In this document: positions 19,001 to 27,288 of the stretch, piece after piece
How positions within the stretch are numbered: the stretch's first letter is position 1
Layout: every line of letters begins with the position of its first letter
From: G965216745 sp965216745
GTDB taxonomy: Bacteria > Pseudomonadota > Alphaproteobacteria > Rickettsiales > Anaplasmataceae
Assembly: GCA_965216745.1 (NCBI GenBank)
Contig: OZ244191.1
Location: forward strand, 744,001-808,000
DNA: 64,000 bases
Direction of reading: 5' to 3'
Translations under genes and position numbers: made by a program
Notes under the pieces: model-generated
Told to the model about the DNA's origin: nothing
The model's input: the letters and a program-made list of their open reading frames with translations, nothing else
Databases searched by the model: none

Positions 19001-19134
19001 ATTTTTTTTAAATTAGGAATAATAAACATTATACCAAAAAAATAATAAAAAATCAAGCAAAGAATAATTAATTAGTAATATGAATTAATATTAAAATTAT
19101 AATAAAAACATTGTTGGTAAAATAGTTATAATTA

Positions 19135-20022
19135 TTAAAATTGTCTACAAGAATTTTGATTTCCTATAATAACCTCATCAAGAGAAACTTTAGAATTTAT
19201 TTTGCTATTTTCAAAGAGATCATCCAAGATAGGTTGGATTTTCGAATTAATTTCATTATTGTGATGTTTTTTAAGTTGTTCATATGTTTCAAGTTGTTCA
19301 TCTATTGATATTGCTTTTTGATCTAATTGTTTTAGAAATAATAAGCAAGAATCTAAAATTTGTTGCATTAAATCTTGAATGTTTTGTTTTTGTGAAGTTG
19401 TAGTATGGAAACTATCAAAAATATGTGATTCAATTTTACGGCAAGATTCATTAAAAAGAATCCTAATCATCCAAATATATCTTTCACTTAGACCTTCTTG
19501 TTCCATTTTATCCAATAAAGATTTTATTCTGATTTTGTATTGAACTCTTTCGCTATCAATTTTATTAAATTCCTCTATTCCCTTTTTATTATGATAATCA
19601 AACAAAAGTGAACAAATTCTCATTTGTAAGTAAAAAGTACGTAAATTTAATTCTGTATGTATTGTCAGAGTATTGTTTTTTTTCATTGATGAAATTACAT
19701 CATAAGTATCTTTTTCTAATAAATTACGAATTTCTTTTGGTGGCAACACTGTTGTTCCAGGAATTCTACTACATTGGACAATAAGTCTATTATTGTCATA
19801 AAATTGTATAAAAATCTTTTCAACGGCTTTACGTACAATATTTTTGGTTTGATCTCCAGTTATATTTAGATCTTTTATAATTTTATTGGAAAATGAATTG
19901 CAATCAAAAGATTTATTGCGCATTTTAGAAAAAATCAAAAGAATAGCAATAAATGCAATAAATGAAATAAATGAAATAAACATCAAAATTGTTGATATGA
20001 GATTCATTCGAGAATTATACAT
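19135..20022 (-). CDS. Orphan membrane-anchored helical protein (295 aa)
   Basis: A 295-residue protein with no recognised family. Residues 7-33 form a membrane segment rich in Ile, Ser and Phe (ISFISFIAFIAILLI), followed by a charged, mostly alpha-helical domain with likely coiled coil in the last 80 residues (DQKAISIDEQLETYEQLKKH). AGGA six bases before the ATG at 20022 supports the start. It belongs to the island of N-anchored orphan genes and shares strand with its neighbours, though the spacers are longer than 130 bases. Function is unknown; a surface or secreted-effector-like role is conjecture. Confidence 0.6.
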   Translation of the reverse strand: MYNSRMNLISTILMFISFISFIAFIAILLIFSKMRNKSFDCNSFSNKIIKDLNITGDQTKNIVRKAVEKIFIQFYDNNRLIVQCSRIPGTTVLPPKEIRNLLEKDTYDVISSMKKNNTLTIHTELNLRTFYLQMRICSLLFDYHNKKGIEEFNKIDSERVQYKIRIKSLLDKMEQEGLSERYIWMIRILFNESCRKIESHIFDSFHTTTSQKQNIQDLMQQILDSCLLFLKQLDQKAISIDEQLETYEQLKKHHNNEINSKIQPILDDLFENSKINSKVSLDEVIIGNQNSCRQF

Positions 20023-20421
20023 ATTAAATTCCTATAGATTAAAAATAAAAATTTCAGGCTTAGTGTTTTAACAAATATACCACAAAAAGATAATATATGT
20101 CAACTAGTAAATTAACAAATTTACCCACTTTGTTTGATACATTACTACGGTATATATAAAAACATATCTAAATATTATTGGATTTTGTTAATGAATTACT
20201 TTTCTATACTATATATTTCGAAAAATCAAATCAAAAATTTATTTTCAAAATATATAAGTAATATAATACAACGAGAATTTTTTACTTAATTATATTATGA
20301 TGTTTTTTTGATTTTTTAAACTTTGGATTTCAATAAGCTTTCAGCTCAAGATCATAAAGTGTTGTAGTAAATCCTATTTCTATTTTTGTATTTATTACAT
20401 TAAATTCCGTTGAGTTATATT
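20023..20421. other. Intergenic region, no gene seen
   Basis: About 400 A+T-rich bases with frequent stops in all frames, upstream of the 295-residue gene. Its promoter should lie here. No convincing coding remnant was found in this part, unlike the adjoining 20422-20915. Confidence 0.35.
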
Positions 20422-20915
20422 TTATATTTTTGTTCTAAATAAAACCCCACATCCTTTATTCATACTTTTATGATAATTTTTCATTATTCCACAATAATAA
20501 TTAATTGTTTTCAGTATGTTGTTATATTTTCTCGGCTTTAACTTTAATTCATTAGGAAAAAGTTTTAGTTTTTCACACATAATATCTTAGTTCTTTAATT
20601 ATACATGGAAGAAACTTGCATGTTGAATAAATGGGTTATCAAAATTAGTTGCATAAATAACTATAGCTTAGCTCTGATGCTTCCTTAATGATTTTTTCTT
20701 TCATGAGATTAAATTCATGTTTAAAAAATTATGATAGTTTTATATTGTTTTATAATCTAATTCATTGTTTCTGTTAATATAATCAAGGTGTTATAAAAAT
20801 CTTCCTCTTCTTTCAACATAGGTAAGAACAACAATATTACAGAAAGCAAGACAAACATAGCAGCCAATTAATGCTGTTATTTTCAACCAAAGCGAATAGA
20901 TATAGACTTATTCAT
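20422..20915 (-). pseudogene. Decayed membrane-anchored orphan gene
   Basis: Starting at ATG 20915 the minus strand reads MNKSISIRFG, then two close stops, then a hydrophobic segment (AAMFVLLSVILLFLPM) and a polar stretch (LKEEEDFYNTLIILTETMN). With further stops and at least two frame changes it continues as KHEFNLMKEKIIKEASELSY, TNFDNPFIQHASFFHV and MCEKLKLFPNELKLKP, ending at the stop at 20422. The coding-like composition between the lesions and the anchor-plus-tail layout suggest a former member of the surrounding orphan class. At least five in-frame stops make it non-functional. The last 52 codons are open by themselves but are unlikely to be a real gene. Confidence 0.55.
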
Positions 20916-21116
20916 CACAGATTCTAATAAATTTACAATCTAAATGCAGAGATGACTAATGAAGCCACCAAAGCAATCACAAAACCAACATCAATCTTTA
21001 TATTTTGGATGCTGTTTTTTTCTCACAATTTACTCTACTGATTAATATAAGAATTACTGTCTCGATATCTAATCAAATATATGCTGATTACAGCTTGTAT
21101 TTATTATGAGATTACC

Positions 21117-21783
21117 CTACTTTATTCCTAGTAATTTATCAACATCAAACGTTTGAATAACATCACCTGTTTCTAATGTGGTGTTGGTTGGATCATTATT
21201 TGAAGAGTGCTTTTTTTCAAATTCTTCTTTAAACTTTGAGAACATAAAATTGTTTGATTCGTTACATGTTTTTTCAATAAAATTATCAATGATTTCTTTA
21301 TTTCTCTTTTCGTAATTTTGTTGATCATCTTCGGGTGATAAAACGTCATGTATAAGATGTTTTATTGATGATTTTACAAGATCATTTAATTTTTTTGAAT
21401 CTTCTTCATCTTTTATACTGAATATGGAAATTTTGATGTTTGAATAAACTTCATCAATTGCTTTTAGTATTTCATTAATTGTACTAGAATTTATATTTTT
21501 TTGGTTATTCCTGACCCTACAATTTTCTATGTATTTGAAACTACTTCTTTCCATAAATTCGGAAAAAGATTCTCCAGATATCTTTTTCTTTGTATATTGT
21601 TCATTTAACTTCTTTTGATGTTGTTCGTCTAACTTCTTTTGATGTTGTTTGCTTTTAAATGGATAAGGAGCAAGTACTGCAATTAATCCAATGATAGAAG
21701 CAACAACCAATGACAAAGAAAAAAATAAGAGTATTCAAAGATATATATTTTAAAGAAGAGAAGTTGGGTAATAGATTTGACAT
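21117..21783 (-). CDS. Orphan membrane-anchored protein, apparently frameshifted at a T7 run
   Basis: The main open frame (21716 to 21117, 199 codons) has only a TTG start and begins in the middle of a hydrophobic stretch. In the neighbouring frame a good ribosome-binding site (GGAG, six-base spacer) precedes ATG 21783, which encodes MSNLLPNFSSLKYISLNTLIF. That frame enters a run of seven T residues on the coding strand (A at 21719-21725). Removing one T joins the two into a 221-residue protein with one complete membrane helix (LIFSLSLVVASIIGLIAVLA) and a charged helical tail. The gene may be a young pseudogene, read by slippage, or carry a sequencing error. A degraded relative lies at 23929-24358. 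Confidence 0.6.
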
Positions 21784-22118
21784 AAGCATCTCCGAATAAA
21801 AAAAATAATTTAACTATACTATGATAAATAGTAATATAATAATATATTACTATATTACGTTTAAAAATTAATTAACTCTAGGAAGAGTCTCGTAAATTAG
21901 TAAAAAACTAATTTTTTCGCTATATATTAATTTACATTATTTCTTACTGAATAAATCATTCAATGATTTTCGCATTTATATCTTTACCTTCGTCAATAAA
22001 ATCTTTCAATATGTGTAAGTTCTATAAGGATAGAGATAATTATCTTTTCAGAAAGTAAATAAGTTTTTTTATGATTCATGATTAATTTTAATGCAGTGAA
22101 TATTGAATTGAAATAATT
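21784..22118. other. Intergenic region, no gene seen
   Basis: About 335 bases, very A+T-rich, containing only the ribosome-binding site for the frameshifted gene at its left edge and presumably that gene's promoter. No other feature was identified. Confidence 0.35.
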
Positions 22119-23741
22119 TCAAAATTGATTATATTGATTTTCTAAATTCTGGTTTTTGTGTATAACATCTGCTTCACCCAATTTAGTCGAAGGGAGTTGT
22201 GATGAAAGTAAACTTTCAAATTCATTTAATACTATTTGCTTATCATTCTTTAAATTAGAATCCTCTTCCTGAGGATTTTCCATATTTTTCACTTTATCAA
22301 TAAGATCTTTTTGTTTGCTGTCTATGAAATCAATGGTGGTTTTGTCCAAACTTTTTTCAAACAATTCAAAAATTTCTTTTAAACCTTTTTCTTTCTTTGC
22401 TTCTATATATTTTGTAAATATTTTTTTATTTGTACTTATTTCTGTCTTCTTTTGTGTATCAGGATCAGTATTTCCAAGCGAATTTAATATTAGATCTAAT
22501 TCTAAAATTATATCATTTATATTTCCTGTATCAATTTTTTCTCCTGTTTGCATTTGTACATATAATTTGGCTATTTCAGATATATCGAGTTTATAAACAC
22601 CTTCACTTGTATTACTTTCTGTGATCTTTAACAGATAGGCTTTCATATACATATCTAATTTAAGATCATAAACTTCGTTTGTCATTAAATTTTTTGTCAA
22701 TTCATTCATTAATCTTTTTTTAAAAATAGGTATTTGAATTTTCCTAGAATCATCATTTTCAAGAGATGACAACATATCAGTAAAATTGAATATTTGACCA
22801 TCTATATACTTTCTATTTTCTGGACTTGCTGATGCCAAAAACAATAAGCGTTTTTTATATCTACTTAAATCATTCAAATTTTTATGTTTAAAGTTTTGAT
22901 CAGGTTTTGATTCCCACACTTTCTGGTACAGCTCCAATTCCAAATCCTCAATATATTCTTGAATATCGGGGGAAAATGTTTGAAGTAAATTAATATTTAA
23001 TGTTTGTTTTCCTAAGTAAAATTTTAATTTATAAACTGCTCTTGTGCCTATATTCAGCATAGTATTTATTATCTCATCATCCGAGTTTTCTTCAATAAAA
23101 GATAGATTTTCCATCTTATTATCTATATCTTTTTTTGTTAAAGTCAGAAGTTTCTCTAGTGTATTATATATAAGATTGAGTTGTCTTTTTGAATGGTTTT
23201 CATTAAGGAATATGTATGTATTGTTATTCTGTTCAATGATAAGGTCTTGTATTGATTTAGAATCTTGTTCATTTTCAACAGAAATAAAACCATGATATTT
23301 ATTTACTCTAGTTTCATGTTCTTTCAAATATTCTACTATTTTTTCTTTATTTGATACATTGGTTTCTTCATGAAGTTTCTGCAATAATATTTCCTCAAGC
23401 ATTTGTGATTCTAGTAAAAAAAAAACATCATTAACACAGGGTTTTATTGTTTCTAATTCATTCAATAATTTAGGTAAATGGTTATGGATTTGGTTCTTAT
23501 TATGGTCAATAACAGAAAGAACTACAAAAGAAATAGAACACAAAAGAGCAAAACATAAAATTATTAATAATATAGGTGTCAATATTTTTTTATTAGGAAT
23601 AAATTTACCAAACAATGTACTTGCTAATAACAATACACTTGACAAAGTAATTGTTATTGATGCAAATAACGGAACAGTATATTGTTTATTGTTGATTTCT
23701 GATGAATAAGTATCAGTTATTTTTTTTTTGGAATTAAACAT
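22119..23741 (-). CDS. Orphan two-helix membrane protein with long helical domain (540 aa)
   Basis: An unrecognised 540-residue protein. Two membrane segments near residues 23-47 and 53-80 form an N-terminal hairpin. About 450 residues of charged, leucine-containing helical sequence follow, ending in a low-complexity Gln/Asn/Glu tail. With both helices spanning, the long domain would lie on the same side as the N-terminus, probably the cytoplasm. An inclusion-membrane-like hairpin is an alternative reading but is speculation. No clear ribosome-binding site precedes the ATG. It is the largest member of the first orphan island. Confidence 0.62.
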   Translation of the reverse strand: MFNSKKKITDTYSSEINNKQYTVPLFASITITLSSVLLLASTLFGKFIPNKKILTPILLIILCFALLCSISFVVLSVIDHNKNQIHNHLPKLLNELETIKPCVNDVFFLLESQMLEEILLQKLHEETNVSNKEKIVEYLKEHETRVNKYHGFISVENEQDSKSIQDLIIEQNNNTYIFLNENHSKRQLNLIYNTLEKLLTLTKKDIDNKMENLSFIEENSDDEIINTMLNIGTRAVYKLKFYLGKQTLNINLLQTFSPDIQEYIEDLELELYQKVWESKPDQNFKHKNLNDLSRYKKRLLFLASASPENRKYIDGQIFNFTDMLSSLENDDSRKIQIPIFKKRLMNELTKNLMTNEVYDLKLDMYMKAYLLKITESNTSEGVYKLDISEIAKLYVQMQTGEKIDTGNINDIILELDLILNSLGNTDPDTQKKTEISTNKKIFTKYIEAKKEKGLKEIFELFEKSLDKTTIDFIDSKQKDLIDKVKNMENPQEEDSNLKNDKQIVLNEFESLLSSQLPSTKLGEADVIHKNQNLENQYNQF

Positions 23742-23928
23742 AATAAGAACTATATTGATAATATATTTATTATTATTTCAGAATTTAATAAAATTTCTAC
23801 TAATAACAATTTGCATCTATCAACAATTAAAGTTATTTCACTTGGGGATCATCAGATAATCTAGAAACATTAGCTTGTTTGTTGTAGTACTTTAACCATT
23901 ATCTGAAGATATATTGAGTGTTTTTTTC

Positions 23929-24358
23929 TTAAATTGAAACTAGAAAAAGTTCTAGTTTATTTAGCGTTTCAGTGGTAAATTTACGAATCATTACATTTTT
24001 ATAAGACATTGCTTGTTCTAGATTAAAAAACAATCACTCTTTGAGATCCTGTATAAGATATTTTGTTGATTCTCGTATAAAATTCTTCAGATTTATAAAT
24101 GAATCTTTATTCTCTTTATTTTGAGCAATACTGGAAATTTCTGATAGGGTTTTTGCATAAATACATTTAAGGAAAGTTAAAAAAATGATTCATCCAAAAT
24201 AACTTCCGAGAATTAAATAATAAACAATTGTGACTATAATATTTTATCTGTATAAAGTTGATTTTTAGATAGAGAGCTACTTCTCAGTGTAACTCAATTA
24301 ATTTTTCGTAAAAACTCTAATGAAGAAATTGCTTGGCTCTAAACTGGGATAATAAAAT
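23929..24358 (-). pseudogene. Degraded relative of the 21117-21783 orphan
   Basis: Minus-strand reading gives LLSQFRAKQFLH, stop, SFYEKLIELH, stop, EVALYLKINFIQIKYY and so on to WMNHFF. After a frame change it continues TFLKCIYAKTLSEISSIAQN, then NLKNFIRESTKYLIQDLKE, a TGA at 24036-24034, and a final stretch ending at TAA 23929. The segment FIRESTKYLIQD resembles LVKSSIKHLIHD in the 21117-21783 protein, and the surrounding spacing also agrees, so it is probably a decayed paralogue. At least three internal stops and one frameshift make it a pseudogene. Confidence 0.55.
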
Positions 24359-24434
24359 CAAAGTAATTTACAGCTGACGTCTATGTGATTAGTAGGAAAA
24401 TATGAAGTATATTAATTTTTGTTTGTTGGTTGCA

Positions 24435-25025
24435 CTAAGAAATTTTTATTTGGTTGATTTTGATCATCAAATCAAATTCAGCATTGACCTTATCACCTAT
24501 ATTATTGTATTGAAACGTTGTACTTGACCAAGTGTGTGGAATTACATTCACACAAAAAGTATTGTTTTTATTCAAAATATTATTGACTGTCATTGATACT
24601 CCATCAAGTGCTATGCTACATTTTTCTAATATGAAACTTTGATATTTGGGAGGGATTAAAAACTCAAGAATATGATCATTGCCTTGCTTGATTATGTTTG
24701 TTATCTCTATTTCACAATCAACATGTCCTTGTATCAGGTGTCCGTTTATTTGATCACCCATTCTAACAGGAGTTTCGAAGTTGAATTTGACACCATAATT
24801 CCAATTTATTAGGTTTGTTCTGTTCAAAGTTTCTTCAGACAAGTCAACGTTTATGATATTTGAATTTGATTCAGTAGCAGTTAAACAAACACCAGAACAA
24901 CATACAGATGAACCAACTTTGATATAATTTTCTGTTGGAATATTAATAACTGCGGTAGCTCCAGACTTATATCTTGTATAGTCTAGAACATTTCCTATGC
25001 CAGAAACAATTCCATTGAAAGACAT
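24435..25025 (-). CDS. ribE: Riboflavin synthase (alpha subunit type)
   Basis: A 196-residue protein with the two tandem lumazine-binding domains of riboflavin synthase. Domain 1 starts FNGIVSGIG (usual FTGIVE.G) and contains VCCSGVCLTA. Domain 2 includes GDQINGHLIQGHVD near 89-102 and CSIALDGVSMTVN near 136-148. The enzyme dismutates two 6,7-dimethyl-8-ribityllumazine molecules to riboflavin. Length is close to the usual 200-215. It lies on the same strand downstream of recO with a 153-base gap. Other rib genes are not in the window. Confidence 0.93.
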   Translation of the reverse strand: MSFNGIVSGIGNVLDYTRYKSGATAVINIPTENYIKVGSSVCCSGVCLTATESNSNIINVDLSEETLNRTNLINWNYGVKFNFETPVRMGDQINGHLIQGHVDCEIEITNIIKQGNDHILEFLIPPKYQSFILEKCSIALDGVSMTVNNILNKNNTFCVNVIPHTWSSTTFQYNNIGDKVNAEFDLMIKINQIKIS

Positions 25026-25178
25026 AATAAAAAAAATAAATCAAATAGAATAAATTCTATCAATTAAGATGTTTGTGTCAATAAATCAAAACTTATATAT
25101 AAGTACTTACTGAATAGTAACAATGAAGTATTGTAAATCATTAAGGGTTTTGAATTTTAATTAAAGCAAATAATCTTA

Positions 25179-25886
25179 TTAAGAATGTTTTGATATTGTA
25201 TTGAAAAACATTTTTCTAAAGATTGGGATCTTTTTATCATATGGAGAAAAAAATCTCTTATCTAAGAAATATTGTAGTATTTTAAAACCTTGCATAAAAT
25301 CTTTGAGATCAATGTGTGTGTGTTTTTCCTTATCATCGAAATTAAAAATTGTTGGGAATTTAAATAATTTATCTTTATATTTACCTGCTGTGATAATATC
25401 TACAGTTTTCCCGGTTTTTGGAGAAATAAAGTCATTCGGAAAAGTAAATTTTATTCCAAAGCCTAATTCCTCTAATGTTATCAATTCTGCATAAACATAT
25501 TGTTTCAAGAAAAAATTATTTTCATATTTAAGAGAATATAAAAAATTCAGAGTTTCAGTATATATATTTTTGTTTTCTTCTCTTTCTGGTAAAATTGAAT
25601 TCAAAGTAGATAAAAGTGACTTCAAGCCAAAAAGCTTTATTTTATCATTCATGACAAATGCAGATATGCTGCAATTTAAATCTATTTTCATATATCCAAG
25701 TGAATTGGAAAGCCTAGATTTCCAGTGCGCAGACACTATGTTGCCGGTTTGTAATATTCCCCTATTTTTTTTTGTAGAAAACATACCTTTATATAATCCA
25801 TTGTTCTGAGAAAGGACTGTAACTAGAAATGAATTTTCAAATAAACTTTTAACGCTTAATATTATAGCAGCACTACTCCATTCCAT
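25179..25886 (-). CDS. recO: DNA repair protein RecO
   Basis: A 235-residue RecO. The N-terminal OB fold (MEWSSAAIILSVKSLFENSFLVTVLSQ at the start, then KGMFSTKKNRGILQTGN) and the helical C-terminal part with ELGFGIKF match the family. The usual zinc-finger cysteines of longer RecO proteins are not visible here. RecO loads RecA on SSB-coated gapped DNA with RecR. It starts only 21 bases downstream of the TIMP-like gene's stop, so the two may share a transcript. Confidence 0.85.
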   Translation of the reverse strand: MEWSSAAIILSVKSLFENSFLVTVLSQNNGLYKGMFSTKKNRGILQTGNIVSAHWKSRLSNSLGYMKIDLNCSISAFVMNDKIKLFGLKSLLSTLNSILPEREENKNIYTETLNFLYSLKYENNFFLKQYVYAELITLEELGFGIKFTFPNDFISPKTGKTVDIITAGKYKDKLFKFPTIFNFDDKEKHTHIDLKDFMQGFKILQYFLDKRFFSPYDKKIPIFRKMFFNTISKHS

Positions 25887-25907
25887 ACCAAAGCAAAATC
25901 AGTGAAT

Positions 25908-26330
25908 CTATTTTTTTTTCAAGAAAGCAGCTTTAAGAGAAGAAAGCATAGCAAACTCTTCTGATGAGATGTTATAAAAATCATCAGTTCTGCCGCAATG
26001 ATTTGTTGCGGACCAGGATTTTGGAGTTAAATAAGAATATACTAAATATCTGTGTCCGGTAGCAAAATCATATCCACATTCTGATCTAAATCTAGTAGAT
26101 GCAATGAAATGATATTTTTCTTTTGGACCTTTCCAAACATTTATGACTTTAAATTTAACTATATAATCATAAGGATTTACGTATCGTATAGATTCAACTC
26201 TACCAGTAAAAACATAGTTGCTGTTTTGGTATGCTTCTTCAACTGTTGGAGCTTGGCTACAAACACAAGAGTCAGCAAAACTGTCAATGGAAATAAACAA
26301 AGAAAATAAAAAAATAAATTTAAAGAACAT
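25908..26330 (-). CDS. Secreted TIMP/netrin-module-like protein
   Basis: A 140-residue protein with an N-terminal signal peptide (about residues 1-19, FKFIFLFSLFISIDSFA) and then CVCSQAPTVEEAYQNSNYVF, continuing TGRVESI. This C-x-C opening followed by an OB-like strand pattern matches tissue-inhibitor-of-metalloproteinase (NTR) folds, for which bacterial relatives of unknown role are known. Cysteines at residues 22, 24, 85 and 112 could form two disulfides. If cleavage occurs right before Cys22, the mature N-terminus would resemble the zinc-chelating end of TIMPs, but the cleavage site is not certain. It precedes recO and diverges from pyrB. Confidence 0.7.
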   Translation of the reverse strand: MFFKFIFLFSLFISIDSFADSCVCSQAPTVEEAYQNSNYVFTGRVESIRYVNPYDYIVKFKVINVWKGPKEKYHFIASTRFRSECGYDFATGHRYLVYSYLTPKSWSATNHCGRTDDFYNISSEEFAMLSSLKAAFLKKK

Positions 26331-26361
26331 GGTTGTATAACAATAACCTATAAAATATATT

Positions 26362-27264
26362 ATGTCAGAATGGCAAATTAATCACAACATAAGTATAGCA
26401 CAAATGTCTTTAATACATATAACAGATTTAGATTCAAAACAAGTATTCAAAATATTTGAATTAGCAGACTCAGATATTGGAGATGTTTTATTGAATGAAT
26501 TGATCATCAATCTATCATTTGAAAATTCCACAAGAACTTCTTTATCTTTTCAAATTGCTGCAAAAAAAATTGGAGCTCATTTCATTGACTTTAACGTAAA
26601 CTCATCTTCCTTAAAAAAAGGCGAGTCACTTCAAGACACAGTTCTAACATTGGCTCAATATGATCCTAAGTTCATAATCATAAGGCATTTTGAAAGTGGC
26701 ATCTTAAATCAACTTGATGGACTTGTTTCGTGCAATTTGATTAATGCTGGAGATGGAACCAACGAACACCCAACTCAAGCATTAATAGATGCCTATACAA
26801 TACAAAAAGCAAAAGGCTGTATAAAAGGATTGATAGTGTCTATAGTGGGGGATGTACTACATAGCAGAGTAGCACATTCGAATATGAGGCTACTATCTAT
26901 GTTAGGAGCAAAAATAAGATTGGTGGGTCCTCCTACTTTATTACCGAAGTATACCGATTTCCCAACTTTTACGTCTATTGAAGATGGATTAAGGGATGCT
27001 GATGTTGTAATGACTCTAAGAATGCAAATGGAGAGAATAAAAAAAACTTTCTGCATTTCCGAGTATAAGAAATTTTATCGTCTTGGAGAAAAAGAATTAA
27101 GATTTGCAAAGCGAGAAGCAATAGTTCTTCACCCTGGCCCGGTTAATAGAGAATTTGAAATAACTACTCAAGTTATAGAAAGCTCTCAATCATTGATTTC
27201 GCGCCAGGTAAAAAACAGTATCCCTATAAGATGTGCAACATTTGCTTTTTTAAGAATTAATTAA
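26362..27264 (+). CDS. pyrB: Aspartate carbamoyltransferase catalytic chain
   Basis: A 300-residue transcarbamoylase. FENSTRTSLSFQIAAKKIGA near 53-72 is the carbamoyl-phosphate motif, and NEHPTQALIDAYTI near 134-147 and GDVLHSRVAHSNM near 163-175 are conserved. The VLHPGPVNREFEI segment near 256-268 places it in the PyrB rather than ornithine group. It condenses carbamoyl phosphate with aspartate, the first committed pyrimidine step, in the cytoplasm. No regulatory PyrI chain or dihydroorotase is adjacent. It ends 24 bases before the convergent 829-residue orphan gene. Confidence 0.95.
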   Translation: MSEWQINHNISIAQMSLIHITDLDSKQVFKIFELADSDIGDVLLNELIINLSFENSTRTSLSFQIAAKKIGAHFIDFNVNSSSLKKGESLQDTVLTLAQYDPKFIIIRHFESGILNQLDGLVSCNLINAGDGTNEHPTQALIDAYTIQKAKGCIKGLIVSIVGDVLHSRVAHSNMRLLSMLGAKIRLVGPPTLLPKYTDFPTFTSIEDGLRDADVVMTLRMQMERIKKTFCISEYKKFYRLGEKELRFAKREAIVLHPGPVNREFEITTQVIESSQSLISRQVKNSIPIRCATFAFLRIN

Positions 27265-27288
27265 TTCCAATTTTTTCTGAGTTATTAT

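Noticed and set aside
22315..22624. Plus-strand hydrophobic frames inside the 540-residue orphan
   Set aside because: Antisense of Lys/Glu-rich helices reads as Phe/Leu/Ser. No independent evidence supports them.
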